Shown here one piece after another: positions 45,516 to 56,362 of a stretch of DNA of 64,000 bases. The translations under genes and the position numbers were made by a program. Numbering within the stretch: position 1 is the stretch's first letter; every line of letters starts with the position of its first letter. The notes beneath the pieces were generated by a model. That model did no database searches. It was not told where the DNA came from and saw only the letters and a list, made by a program, of their open reading frames with translations. Origin of the DNA: Serratia odorifera (GTDB lineage Bacteria; Pseudomonadota; Gammaproteobacteria; Enterobacterales; Enterobacteriaceae); the NCBI RefSeq assembly GCF_900635445.1, contig NZ_LR134117.1:744001-808000 (forward strand), given 5' to 3'.

Positions 45516-46767
45516 CTAATAGGCCAGCAGGCGCTCGGCATCAGCGGCCAGCAGTTGTTGCACCAGCTCGACGCAACGCAGGAAACGTTCTTCGTAATCG
45601 CTGGATTCGACGTGCACATAGTCAATATTATTGGCGTGCAGCATCTCTTCGAGCAGATGCTGGAACGCCTTGCGGTCGGTCGGCGCCCCCAGACTGCGCA
45701 AGCCGTCGGCTACCCACGGCGTGTTGTTTTCCAACAGGATCACCAAATCGAAACGGTATTCGTCAATCAGCGCCTGAACAAACGGGTGCTCGCGCCCCTC
45801 GTATTTTTTGCAAAACGCCTGGGTAGTGACGAAATCGGTATCGATAAACGCCACTTTGTTGGCATATTTCACCGCAAAATCAACGTACTGAGCCTGGCCG
45901 AGCGCAATCTTGTCGTAGTCGGAGTATTGCAGCGCCATCTCATCGCCGCCCAGGTGGGAAAACACGTAATCGCGACCATACTCCCAGGCGCTGGTGGTAT
46001 TGAAAATATTGGCCAACTTGTTGACCAGAGTCGATTTTCCGCTCGACTCGCCGCCGAGTATCGCCACGGTACGCACGAAAAACGGCTTCACCTCGGTCGG
46101 AATATATTCCCAATAGCGGAACGGATCCTGGCGAATCTGCCGGCCGCTGATGTTCATAAATGAGCGCTGAGGATCGATCAGAATGGTTTCGGTATCAAGA
46201 TACTCGCGATAACGCGGTGCGTCCTGCGTTTCGCTGGAATAGATAAAACTCGGCACAATGCCCTGCTGATCCATAAACTGCTTCATACCGTTGCTCCACA
46301 CGCCCCAGCCGTGCGGATACGGCTCGATGCCCTGTTCGTCAAACGCATGAATGCGGATGTTCTTTTGGTACTTGAAGGTTTGCAGCAGCCAGCGTAGTCG
46401 GTCGCTGACCGTCGGTTGCTGCGACATCGAACTGTTTTCGAACAGCTCGCGGTCGCGCGGTTCGTCGTAGCACAGAATGACGTGCAGCTCATCCACCTGG
46501 CTGCAGGCGCGCTGGATCAGGTAGATGTGACCGGTATGCAGTGGGGTAAAATTTACCAAACACCACGCCCACCGTTTTTACCCGACGTGGGAATTCCAGC
46601 CCCAGATAACGGTGCAACGCCTCCAGTTTCTGCGCGCTCGGGCTTTTGATTTTGTCGTTGAGCAATTGGCTTAGATAGCCTTTGGTCATGCTGCTGGCAT
46701 CAGCCACCTGTTGCAGGGTGCAGCCTTTTTGCTTGATCGCTGCTTTCAGGTAATCAAATTGCGGCAT
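45516..46767 (-). CDS. nadR: multifunctional NAD regulator NadR (one frameshift)
   Basis: Represses NAD synthesis genes and has NMN adenylyltransferase and ribosylnicotinamide kinase activities. N-terminal HTH (TLQQVADASSMTKGYLSQLL, about 17-36); adenylyltransferase motif VGVVFGKFYPLHTGHIYLI; kinase Walker A ILGGESSGKSTLVNKLA. One extra G in the run at 46543-46546 splits the HTH part from the catalytic part within GKFYPLHTGH. Corrected length 416, near the E. coli value. It ends the serB-radA-nadR series, as in E. coli. Confidence 0.95.
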
Positions 46768-46825
46768 ACCGCCTCCCGTTTAATATGCTAAACAAAATAG
46801 CATAATTTCGCCGAACCATGGCAGA

Positions 46826-48206
46826 TTAAAACTCGTCCAGCACCGCCAGCGCGTCCGCCAGTTTCTTCACGCCGAATACCTGCATATTCGGCGGCATTTT
46901 TTTCGGCACGTTGGCATGCGGCACGATGGCGCGCTTGAAACCGTGCTTGGGCCGCCTCGGAAATCCGCTCCTGGCCGCTCGGCACCGGGCGGATCTCACC
47001 GGCCAGTCCCACCTCGCCAAACACCACCAGATCCTGCGGCAACGGCCGATCGCGTAAACTGGACACCAGCGACATCAGCAACGCCAAATCGGCGCTGGTT
47101 TCCGTTACCTTCACGCCGCCGACCACGTTAACGAACACATCCTGATCCGCCATCTGCAACCCGCCGTGGCGGTGCAGCACCGCCAGCAGGATCGCCAGTC
47201 GGTTCTGTTCCAGCCCGACCGCCACCCGACGCGGGTTGGACATCATCGAATGATCCACCAGCGCCTGGATCTCCACCAGCAGCGGCCGGGTACCTTCCCA
47301 CACCACCATCACCGAACTGCCGGAGGTGACTTCGCCACGGCTAAGGAAAATCGCCGACGGGTTGCTAACTTCGCGTAATCCCTGTTCGGTCATGGCAAAC
47401 ACACCAAGTTCGTTCACTGCGCCAAAACGGTTTTTGTGGCTGCGCAGCGTACGGAAGCGCGAATCGGCATCGCCATCGAGCAAAATCGAACAGTCGATGC
47501 AGTGTTCCAGCACCTTCGGCCCGGCCAGCGAGCCGTCTTTGGTGACGTGCCCCACCATCACGATGGCCACGCCGCGCGTCTTGGCGAAGCGCGTCAGGTA
47601 AGCCGCGGTTTCGCGCACCTGCGCCACGCTGCCCGGCGAAGACTGGATATCCGCCATGTGCATCACCTGGATGGAGTCAATCACCATCAGTCGTGGCTGT
47701 TCCTGTTCGGCGATCAGGCAAATCTGTTCGATGCTGGTTTCCGATAGCATATTCAGATTGTCGGTCGGCAAGGCCAGGCGATGCGCGCGCATCGCCACCT
47801 GCTGCAACGACTCTTCACCGGTGACATACAACGTTTTCATCTGTTCAGACAGTTTGCACAGCGTTTGCAGCAACAGCGTACTTTTCCCCGCGCCGGGGCT
47901 GCCGCCGATCAGAATGGCGCTGCCCGGCACCACGCCGCCGCCCAGTACCCGGTCAAATTCCAGAAAACCGGTCGAAAAACGCGGTAGCTCTTCCAGACTG
48001 ATGTCGGACAGTCGCTGTACCTTGCTGACGCCGGTTTCACCGGCATAGCCGCTGAAACGCTCGGTGCGTGCCGAAGAAGACGCCGCAGCCAGACGAACTT
48101 CCGTAATGGTATTCCAGGCGTGACACGCGCTGCATTGCCCCTGCCAGCGTGGATAATCCGCACCGCACTCATTACATACGAACGCCCGTTTTGCTGCTTT
48201 TGCCAC
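46826..48206 (-). CDS. radA: DNA repair protein RadA (one frameshift)
   Basis: RecA-related ATPase aiding branch migration. N-terminal zinc finger FVCNECGADYPRWQGQCSAC (C4 type), Walker A GGSPGAGKSTL, the RadA-specific HKNRFGAVNELGVF, and a C-terminal Lon-like domain. One extra G at 46949-46951 breaks the frame after ERISEAA; the true tail (KHGFKRAIVPHANVPKKMP to LADALAVLDEF) ends at 46826. Corrected length 459 (E. coli 460). Downstream of serB on the same strand. Confidence 0.95.
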
Positions 48207-48272
48207 GTATTACCTCTTTGAGAATGCTGATTGCTGATGCTGCGCCGGCCCGTCGAGCGGCGCTGCTGCGGT

Positions 48273-49250
48273 TTAACGCACTTCGCGCTTCAAACTGCCG
48301 CTGAGCACGCATAATACGCCCATCAAATCGGCATGGCGAATCGCCACCTGGGCTTTGTCATACACTTTCGGCTTGGCGTGGTAGGCGATGCCCAGACCGG
48401 CCGCCTGCATCATTTTCACGTCGTTGGCACCGTCACCGATAGCCACGGTTTGCTGTAGCGGGATCTGCAGTTTTTCCGCCAACCGCAGCAAGGTATCCGC
48501 CTTGTGTTGCGCATCCACGATCGGCCCCAGCACTTCGCCGGTAAGCTTGCCGTCACGGATTTCCAGCTCGTTGGCCACCACCGCCGTCAGCTTCAGCTTG
48601 TCGCGCAGGTGTTCGGCATAATAGGTGAAGCCGCCAGAAGCAATGGCGACATGCCAGTCTAGCGCCTGCAATTTACGCACCAGACTGGTGAGGCCGGGCA
48701 TCAGCGGCAACGTTTCCAGCACCTGTTTAAGAATATTGGCATCAGCACCCTTCAGCGTGCCAACGCGTTGGCGCAGACTGGCGGTGAAGTCCAGTTCACC
48801 GCGCATCGCGCGTTCGGTTAACGCCGAGACCTGCTCGCCCACGCCGGCCAGTTTGGCGATTTCATCGATACATTCAATCTCGATCGCCGTGGAGTCCATA
48901 TCCATCACCAGCAGGCCCGGGGAACGCAGATGCGGTATCTTGCCGAGCGGCGCGACGTCGAGGCCGTTTTCCGCCGCCAGCGTTTTGGCGCGCGGCGTCA
49001 GGCTGCCCGCCAGACGTACCACCTGATAGTCCTCTACGCACCAGGCGGTGACAATGACCATTGCCGCGCCCAGCTTGCGCTGAAATTGGGTGATGCGATC
49101 CTTGTCCAGCTGTCTGCCATACAGTAGCCAACCGGTGTGGCCCGCCCGATAATCCAGCGGCATCACTTCGTCACCGCTCAGCGAAAGCGGAAGACCCGGC
49201 CATTGAGAGATCTCGGCCGGGAGATCGCAATAGGTCAGACTATTCGACAT
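48273..49250 (-). CDS. serB: phosphoserine phosphatase
   Basis: HAD-family enzyme for the last step of serine synthesis. 325 residues: an N-terminal ACT-like domain, then HAD motif I LLVMDMDSTAIEIECIDEIA, motif II AIASGGFTYYAEHL, and motif III/IV VAIGDGANDVKMM. Normal length and intact frame. Divergent from ytjB. Confidence 0.97.
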   Translation of the reverse strand: MSNSLTYCDLPAEISQWPGLPLSLSGDEVMPLDYRAGHTGWLLYGRQLDKDRITQFQRKLGAAMVIVTAWCVEDYQVVRLAGSLTPRAKTLAAENGLDVAPLGKIPHLRSPGLLVMDMDSTAIEIECIDEIAKLAGVGEQVSALTERAMRGELDFTASLRQRVGTLKGADANILKQVLETLPLMPGLTSLVRKLQALDWHVAIASGGFTYYAEHLRDKLKLTAVVANELEIRDGKLTGEVLGPIVDAQHKADTLLRLAEKLQIPLQQTVAIGDGANDVKMMQAAGLGIAYHAKPKVYDKAQVAIRHADLMGVLCVLSGSLKREVR

Positions 49251-49353
49251 TATTAACTCCTGCAGGGGGCACCAGTAGAAAAACGACGCATCAAGCTATC
49301 CTATCGTAGTTGGTTCTGGCAACATAAAGTGTCCCTGATCCCAAGGAAGCCGC

Positions 49354-50031
49354 ATGGCTAAAGCTAAACTTAAATTCCGCCTGCATCGCACGGCTATCAT
49401 ACTGATTTGCCTGGCGCTGCTGGTATTGTTGATGCAGGGTGCGTCCTATTTTAGCCTCAGTCATCAATTGGCGCGTTCAGAACAGGTGGAAGAGCTGGCG
49501 CAAACCCTGACCAAGCAGGTCGCCTTCAGCCTGGCACCGCTGCTCGACGACGACAGCGACGTCGACAACCAACGTATCGATGCGATACTGCAACAGCTGA
49601 CCGATCACAGCCGTATCCTTGACGCCGGCGTTTATCAGTTAGACGGTTCGCTGGTGGCCCATGCCGGCGAAAACATCAGCGTGCGCGATCGGCTGTCGCT
49701 CGACGGCAAGCGCGCCGGCAGCTATTTCAACCATCAATTGGTCGCCATGATCCAGAGCAAGGATGGCCCGCTCGGCTTTCTGCGCGTCACGCTGGATACT
49801 CACGTGCTGGCCACCGAATCCAAACAGGTCGACAACACCACCAACCTGCTGCGGCTGATGATCCTGCTGGCACTGGCCATCGGCATTATTCTGGCGCGCA
49901 CCCTGTTGCAAGGGCGACGCAGTCGTTGGCAGCAGTCGCCTTATCTGCTCACCGCCAACAACCCGCTGGAAGAAGGCAGCAGCGTAGAAGACGCGCCGGA
50001 CGACAAGCCGAATAAAACCGACGGCGGATAA
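49354..50031 (+). CDS. ytjB: YtjB (Smp) family inner-membrane protein
   Basis: Protein of unknown function, 225 residues. Two membrane helices (TAIILICLALLVLLMQGASY, about 13-32, and LLRLMILLALAIGIILARTL, about 170-189) enclose a periplasmic domain with VEELAQTLTKQVAFSLAPLL and GVYQLDGSLVAHAGENIS, features of the virulence-associated hemolysin/Smp family. The acidic C-terminus (EEGSSVEDAPDDKPNKTDGG) is cytoplasmic. Position next to serB is conserved with E. coli; lplA and yjjJ, which follow there, are missing. Confidence 0.9.
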   Translation: MAKAKLKFRLHRTAIILICLALLVLLMQGASYFSLSHQLARSEQVEELAQTLTKQVAFSLAPLLDDDSDVDNQRIDAILQQLTDHSRILDAGVYQLDGSLVAHAGENISVRDRLSLDGKRAGSYFNHQLVAMIQSKDGPLGFLRVTLDTHVLATESKQVDNTTNLLRLMILLALAIGIILARTLLQGRRSRWQQSPYLLTANNPLEEGSSVEDAPDDKPNKTDGG

Positions 50032-50057
50032 CGCGGCGGTTCAGCAGCGATAGAATG

Positions 50058-50094
50058 CAAAAATGCCGCTCAGGATTAACTGACCGGCATTTTT
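50058..50094. terminator. imperfect terminator between ytjB and deoD
   Basis: AAAAATGCCG at about 50059-50068 pairs with CGGCATTTTT at 50085-50094 around a 16-nt loop in the convergent gap. Stem of about 10 bp flanked by A and T runs; the large loop makes it weaker than the others. Confidence 0.6.
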
Positions 50095-50127
50095 CATGGC
50101 GGCGGTGTCGACCGCCGCTACGCCAAC

Positions 50128-50859
50128 TTACGCTTTGTCGCCCAGCAGCACGGCTTCCAGCGCGATGACGATCATATCGTTAAAGGTAGTCTGGCGTTCC
50201 GCCGCGGTGGTCGCTTCGTGACGCAGGATATGGTCAGAAACGGTACAGATGGTCAGCGCCTTGCAACCAAACTCTTCATACAGCTCCGCCGCCACGCCGT
50301 AGATGCCGGCAGCTTCCATTTCCACGCCCAGAATGCCGTACTTCTTCATGACCTGGAACATATCGGCATCCGGGGTGTAGAACAGATCGGCCGAGAAGAT
50401 GTTGCCCACGCGTGCCGGGATGCCCTGCGCCGCCGCCGCGTCTACCGCGTTGCGTACCATATCGAAATCGGCAATTGCCGCGTAGTCGTGATCCTTGAAG
50501 CGCATGCGGTTGACCTTGGAGTCGGTACAGGCCCCCATACCGATCACCACGTCACGCAGTTTGACATCGTCACGCACCGCGCCGCACGATCCCACGCGGA
50601 TGATTTTCTTCACGCCGAATTCCGCGATCAGTTCACGCGCATAGATGGAGCAGGACGGGATCCCCATGCCATGGCCCATTACCGAGATTTTGCGGCCCTT
50701 GTAAGTGCCGGTGAAGCCCAGCATGCCACGCACGTTATTGACTTCCACCGCGCCTTCCAGGAAGGTTTCGGCGATATATTTCGCACGCAGTGGATCGCCC
50801 GGCATCAGTACTACGTCAGCGAAGTCACCCATCTCAGCGTTAATATGCGGCGTTGCCAT
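50128..50859 (-). CDS. deoD: purine nucleoside phosphorylase DeoD
   Basis: Cleaves purine (deoxy)nucleosides to base and (deoxy)ribose-1-phosphate. 243 residues, hexameric PNP type, with MPGDPLRAKYIAETFL, VMGHGMGIPSCSIYARELI, VGSCGAV and the ligand residues in GVEMEAAGIYG and TVSDHIL. AAGGAAAA precedes ATG 50859. Last gene of deoC-deoA-deoB-deoD. Confidence 0.97.
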   Translation of the reverse strand: MATPHINAEMGDFADVVLMPGDPLRAKYIAETFLEGAVEVNNVRGMLGFTGTYKGRKISVMGHGMGIPSCSIYARELIAEFGVKKIIRVGSCGAVRDDVKLRDVVIGMGACTDSKVNRMRFKDHDYAAIADFDMVRNAVDAAAAQGIPARVGNIFSADLFYTPDADMFQVMKKYGILGVEMEAAGIYGVAAELYEEFGCKALTICTVSDHILRHEATTAAERQTTFNDMIVIALEAVLLGDKA

Positions 50860-50928
50860 AATTATTTTCCTTCAAATCATCGTCATGAATAAAAATGCGC
50901 CGGGCAGTCACCCGACGCCAACAGGTAT

Positions 50929-52152
50929 TTAGAACATCGGTTTGCCGTATTCCATCGGCGACAGGCCAAAATAGTTGGCAACGGTCTGGCCGATATCGGC
51001 GAAGGTTGCGCGGTGGCCCAGCGAACCTGGCTGGATTTTCGGACCGTACACCAGCACCGGAATGTGTTCACGGGTGTGGTCGGTACCGCTCCAGGTCGGG
51101 TCACAGCCGTGATCGGCGGTGAAGATAATCATATCGTCATCTTTCACCAGCTTCAGCAGCTCCGGCAGGCGGCGATCGAACAGCTCCAGCGCGGCGGCAT
51201 AGCCCGCCACGTCACGGCGGTGGCCGTAAGAAGAGTCGAAATCGACAAAGTTGGTAAACACAATGGTGTTGTCGCCGGCTTTTTCCATTTCGCTTACCGT
51301 GGCGTCAAACAGCGCATCGATGCCGGTGGCCTTCACTTTTTTGGTGATGCCGACGTTGGCGTAGATATCGGCAATTTTACCGATCGACACCACTTCCCCG
51401 CCTTTCTCATCCACCAGCTTTTTCAGCACGGTAGGCGCCGGCGGCTCGACCGCCAGATCGTGACGGTTGCCGGTACGCTGGAAGTTGCCCGGCTTATCGC
51501 CGATGAACGGCCGCGCGATCACCCGGCCAATATTGTAGCCGCCTTCGGTCAGTTCTTCGCGGGCGATCTCGCACAGCTGGTACAACCGCTCCAGGCCAAA
51601 GGTCTCTTCATGGCAGGCAATCTGGAACACCGAATCCGCCGAAGTATAGAAGATGGGCTTGCCGCTCTTCATGTGCTCTTCACCAAGCTGATCGAGGATC
51701 ACCGTGCCGGACGAATGGCAGTTGCCAAGGTAACCTGGCAGATTGGCGCGTTCGACCAGTTTATCCAGCAGTTCCTGCGGGAAACTGTTGTGTTCGTCAC
51801 TGAAATAACCCCAGTCGAACAGTACCGGCACGCCGGCAATTTCCCAGTGGCCTGACGGCGTGTCCTTACCGGAAGACAGTTCGCTGGCATAGCCGTAAGC
51901 ACCGATGATATCGGCGTTTTCATCCAGCCCCTGCGGGAAGCTGCCGGTGGATTCCTGCGCCGCTTTGCCCAGGCCGAGACGGCTCAGGTTTGGCAGGGTC
52001 AACGGGCCATTACGGCCGGTATTGGCTTCACCGCGCGCACAGGCGGCGGCAATGTGGCCGAGCGTATCAGAGCCTTTGTCGCCAAAACGTTCAGCATCTT
52101 CGCTCGCGCCGATACCGAATGAATCCAAAACCATAATAAACGTACGTTTCAT
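50929..52152 (-). CDS. deoB: phosphopentomutase
   Basis: Interconverts (deoxy)ribose-1- and 5-phosphate. 407 residues from ATG 52152 with AGGAG upstream; the frame open to 52176 is rejected because MKRTFIMVLDSFGIGASED is the family N-terminus. Alkaline-phosphatase superfamily metal ligands lie in DSFGIGA, FTADHGCDPTWSGTDHTREH and the central DGRP-like segments. It follows deoA after a 244-bp gap filled by an ERIC-like repeat, so expression from deoA may be modulated. Confidence 0.97.
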   Translation of the reverse strand: MKRTFIMVLDSFGIGASEDAERFGDKGSDTLGHIAAACARGEANTGRNGPLTLPNLSRLGLGKAAQESTGSFPQGLDENADIIGAYGYASELSSGKDTPSGHWEIAGVPVLFDWGYFSDEHNSFPQELLDKLVERANLPGYLGNCHSSGTVILDQLGEEHMKSGKPIFYTSADSVFQIACHEETFGLERLYQLCEIAREELTEGGYNIGRVIARPFIGDKPGNFQRTGNRHDLAVEPPAPTVLKKLVDEKGGEVVSIGKIADIYANVGITKKVKATGIDALFDATVSEMEKAGDNTIVFTNFVDFDSSYGHRRDVAGYAAALELFDRRLPELLKLVKDDDMIIFTADHGCDPTWSGTDHTREHIPVLVYGPKIQPGSLGHRATFADIGQTVANYFGLSPMEYGKPMF

Positions 52153-52168
52153 GCTGTTCTCCTGCGTG

Positions 52169-52341
52169 ATACCCATTGTCTTTCGCGCTACGACGTTGTT
52201 GGCTGCGCGTTACTCGCCCCATCGCTGGGTCTTGCCCTTAGGTGGTCGCGGTGGCCGATTTGTCACCCCGGTCAGTTACCGAACAAGTTCCGTTGCTGCC
52301 CGCCCTTGCCCTCTAGCCGCGGTGCGAAATCCGTTGGGTAT
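52169..52341. repeat. ERIC/IRU-like intergenic repeat between deoB and deoA
   Basis: A 173-bp element with near-matching inverted ends: ATACCCATTGTCTTTCGCGC at 52169-52188 and, reversed, ATACCCAACGGATTTCGCAC at 52341-52322 (15 of 20 positions equal). The interior contains GTTGGCTGCGCG and GTCACCCCGGTCAGTTAC, which recall the ERIC core (CTCACCCCAGTCACTTAC) and the ATACCC-ended Yersinia/Serratia variants of that repeat. Non-coding. Assignment is by motif memory, so the family name is tentative. Confidence 0.6.
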
Positions 52342-52396
52342 ATCCAGCAACCACTAAGATGAGCGGTTGCCATCAATTCAATATAGAAAGCCGACG

Positions 52397-53719
<1,323 letters not shown>

Positions 53720-53785
53720 AGCATCCCCCTGCGTGAGTGTAGGGTCATCACAACCACCGCAGTCCTGCCACGGTGGAAAATGTCA

Positions 53786-54565
53786 TCAGTAGCTGCCAGC
53801 GGAAACCTGGCCGTCATGGCCCAGCGTCGTCAGCAGGCTCGCCAGCAGGCTGGAGGCGCCGAAGCGGAAATGGCGCGCATCAGCCCAGTCTTTGCCCATG
53901 ATACGCTCGGCAAGTTGCAGATAATGCAGCGCGTCTTGCGCGGTGCGCACCCCGCCGGCCGGTTTGAAACCGACCCGTGCGCCGACGCCCATGTCGCGGA
54001 TCACCGACATCATCAGCTCGGCACTTTCCAGCGTGGCGTTGACCGGGACTTTGCCGGTCGAGGTTTTAATAAAATCGGCTCCGGCGTTGATGGCAATTTC
54101 GCTGGCCTGACGGATCAGCCCGGCGTCTTTCAGCTCGCCGGTTTCAATAATCACCTTCAACAGCACCTTTGCCTGCGCGCAGGCCTGCTTGCACTGCTTG
54201 ACCAGATCAAACCCGACCTGGGCATTGCCGGCCATCAGCGCACGGTACGGGAACACCACGTCAACCTCATCGGCGCCATAGGCAATGGCCGCGCGGGTTT
54301 CCGCCAGCGCAATGTCGATGTCGTCATTGCCATGCGGGAAGTTGGTAACGGTGGCGATGCGAATGTCCGGCGTGCCTTGTTCGCGCAGCGTTTTGCGGGC
54401 AATCGGGATAAAGCGCGGATAGATGCATATGGCGGCGGTATGGCCGGCCGGGCTGTTGGCCTGACGACACAGCGCGATCACTTTCTCGTCGGTGTCATCA
54501 TCGTTCAGCGTGGTTAAATCCATTAAATTCAGCGCACGTTGCGCTGCGGCGGTTAATTCGGTCAT
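53786..54565 (-). CDS. deoC: deoxyribose-phosphate aldolase
   Basis: Splits deoxyribose-5-phosphate into acetaldehyde and glyceraldehyde-3-phosphate. 259 residues (same as E. coli) from ATG 54565 (MTELTAAAQRALNLMDLTTL). Schiff-base lysine in GADFIKTSTGK (K167 in E. coli) and the catalytic pair around ADEVDVVFPYR and GFKPAGGVRT. First gene of the deo operon; a perfect CRP site lies about 200 bp upstream. Confidence 0.97.
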   Translation of the reverse strand: MTELTAAAQRALNLMDLTTLNDDDTDEKVIALCRQANSPAGHTAAICIYPRFIPIARKTLREQGTPDIRIATVTNFPHGNDDIDIALAETRAAIAYGADEVDVVFPYRALMAGNAQVGFDLVKQCKQACAQAKVLLKVIIETGELKDAGLIRQASEIAINAGADFIKTSTGKVPVNATLESAELMMSVIRDMGVGARVGFKPAGGVRTAQDALHYLQLAERIMGKDWADARHFRFGASSLLASLLTTLGHDGQVSAGSY

Positions 54566-54864
54566 AAAACTCTCCAACTGAGTATCTTGCCGTTGGCGAG
54601 CGGACTTGGTTCCATGAAGATAGCGCGGGGCAATGATTCCCCTCGCGGCAACTGAGATCCTTCTCACCGCAGATGTAATAGCTATTTGAACACGCTCCCT
54701 GGGGGAAAATCGTGTTCGGATTCACATTCTATGAAATAACACTGTAACAGGCCGGAATTATATGTGAATAACATCACAAAAGAACGCGATATCGTTCACA
54801 AATTCGCTAAGGATTCGTGCCGGGATAACGGGCGCCCAATCGGACGCCCGTAACAGAGTTTAGC
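54566..54864. other. deo operon upstream region
   Basis: 299 bp between deoC and the CNT transporter, both on the minus strand. It holds the CRP site at 54763-54778. A second partial site may overlap TTCGTTCACAAATTCG at 54793-54805. I found no DeoR-type TGTTAGAA palindrome. The 3' end just past the transporter stop lacks a clear terminator. Confidence 0.5.
54763..54778. promoter_or_regulatory. CRP-cAMP site upstream of deoC
   Basis: TGTGAATAACATCACA: both half-sites match the CRP consensus TGTGA-N6-TCACA exactly. E. coli deoP2 is CRP/CytR controlled, so catabolite control of deoCABD is expected. Readthrough from the transporter gene upstream is also possible. Confidence 0.85.
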
Positions 54865-56130
54865 TTAAAGCGCCAGGAAGAACCCGGCGATGGTGGCGCT
54901 CATCAGGTTAGACAGCGTACCGGCCGCCACCGCTTTCAGACCAAAGCGCGCTATATCGTGGCGACGATTCGGCGCCATGCTGCCCAGACCACCCAACAGG
55001 ATCGCCACCGAGGACAGGTTGGCAAAACCGCACAGCGCAAACGAGATGATCGCTTTGGTATGGGCAGAAAGCACCTGCAAGCCTTCGGCAGCCACCACGT
55101 CGTCCGGGCGCAGATAGGCGCCGAAGTTCATGTAAGCCACAAATTCGTTGACGATAATCTTCTGGCCGATAAACGAACCGGCGGTCATCGCCTCATGCCA
55201 CGGCACGCCGATCAGGAAAGCAATCGGTGAGAAGATCCAGCCAAGAATCAGCTCCAGCGACAGTTGCGGATAGTCGAACCAGCCGCCGATACCGCCAAGG
55301 ATGCCGTTCAGCAAGGCGATCAGCGCAATAAACGCCAGCAGCATGGCACCGACGTTCAACGCCAACTGCATACCGGACGCCGCACCGGACGCTGCCGCGT
55401 CAATGACGTTGGCCGGACGGTCGTCTTCAGCGATCAGCTTCATCGCATCGTCTTTATCGTGGGTTTTCTCGGTTTCCGGCACCATCAGCTTGGCGAACAG
55501 CAAGCCACCTGGCGCAGCCATAAACGAAGCGGCAATCAGGTATTCCAGCGGTACGCCCATCTGCGCATACCCCGCCAGCACCGAACCGGCCACCGAGGCC
55601 AGGCCGCCACACATGACGGTAAACAGTTCAGACTGGGTCATGGTGGCAATATACGGACGCACCACCAGCGGCGCTTCGGTCTGGCCAACAAAGATATTGG
55701 CGGTTGCCGACAGCGATTCGGTGCGCGAGGTGCCGAGCAGTTTTTGCAGGCCGCCGCCGAGCACGCGGATCACCAGTTGCATGATGCCCAGATAATACAG
55801 CACCGCAATCAGCGAGGAGAAGAACACGATCACCGGCAATACCCGCAGGGCGAAGACAAAGCCGCCGCCGCCGAACACCTCGAACATCTTGTCGGAAACC
55901 AGCCCGCCAAAAATAAAGGAAATGCCCTGATTGCCATAGGCGATCACGTTAGCCACGCCGGCCGACATGCCGCCGAGCACCGCGCGCCCCACCGGCACAT
56001 ACAGCACCAGCGCGCCGATGGCTATCTGAAGAACAAATGCCCAGGCAACGGTGCGCAGATTAATCGCGCGACGGTTGCTGGAGAGCAGTACCGCAATCGC
56101 GATCAGCGCCGCCATGCCGACCAGGCTCAT
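54865..56130 (-). CDS. concentrative nucleoside transporter (CNT/NupC family)
   Basis: Sodium- or proton-coupled nucleoside importer, 421 residues. It closely resembles the structurally known Vibrio cholerae CNT: nucleobase-binding GQTEAPLVVRPYI, ribose-binding NEFVAYMNF and ALCGFANLSSVAILLGGLGS, and CGGLASVAGSVLAGYAQMG in the core repeat. ATG 56130 (MSLVGMAALIAIAVLL) fits the family N-terminus, but the ribosome site is weak. It lies between a periplasmic 5'-nucleotidase gene and deoC on the same strand, so it imports nucleosides for the deo enzymes. Confidence 0.92.
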   Translation of the reverse strand: MSLVGMAALIAIAVLLSSNRRAINLRTVAWAFVLQIAIGALVLYVPVGRAVLGGMSAGVANVIAYGNQGISFIFGGLVSDKMFEVFGGGGFVFALRVLPVIVFFSSLIAVLYYLGIMQLVIRVLGGGLQKLLGTSRTESLSATANIFVGQTEAPLVVRPYIATMTQSELFTVMCGGLASVAGSVLAGYAQMGVPLEYLIAASFMAAPGGLLFAKLMVPETEKTHDKDDAMKLIAEDDRPANVIDAAASGAASGMQLALNVGAMLLAFIALIALLNGILGGIGGWFDYPQLSLELILGWIFSPIAFLIGVPWHEAMTAGSFIGQKIIVNEFVAYMNFGAYLRPDDVVAAEGLQVLSAHTKAIISFALCGFANLSSVAILLGGLGSMAPNRRHDIARFGLKAVAAGTLSNLMSATIAGFFLAL

Positions 56131-56303
56131 GATGAGTTGCGTGTAAAGTATCCCTGTTGCGAATAAAGTAATGCATCCCTGCCAAAGAGGAACACAGGGT
56201 TGCTTATGAATGTTTTCGGGGTGTGATTATACGGAGCGGGACGATACCCGCACCGATTCATATCACAAAAATATACAACCAGACGCAATAGAAAACATCA
56301 TTA

Positions 56304-56319
56304 CGTGACATTCATCACG
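56304..56319. promoter_or_regulatory. CRP-like site upstream of the nucleoside transporter
   Basis: CGTGACATTCATCACG is a perfect palindrome of the form cGTGA-N6-TCACg, differing from the CRP consensus only in the outermost bases. It is about 175 bp before the transporter start, in the 232-bp gap after the nucleotidase gene. Confidence 0.6.
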
Positions 56320-56362
56320 GTTTAATCCTTCCGCATAACGTCAACTCGCCAGCCCTGATTGG

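Noticed and set aside
54566..54864. DeoR operator in front of deoC
   Set aside because: No TGTTAGAA-type palindrome found; only a CRP site is convincing.
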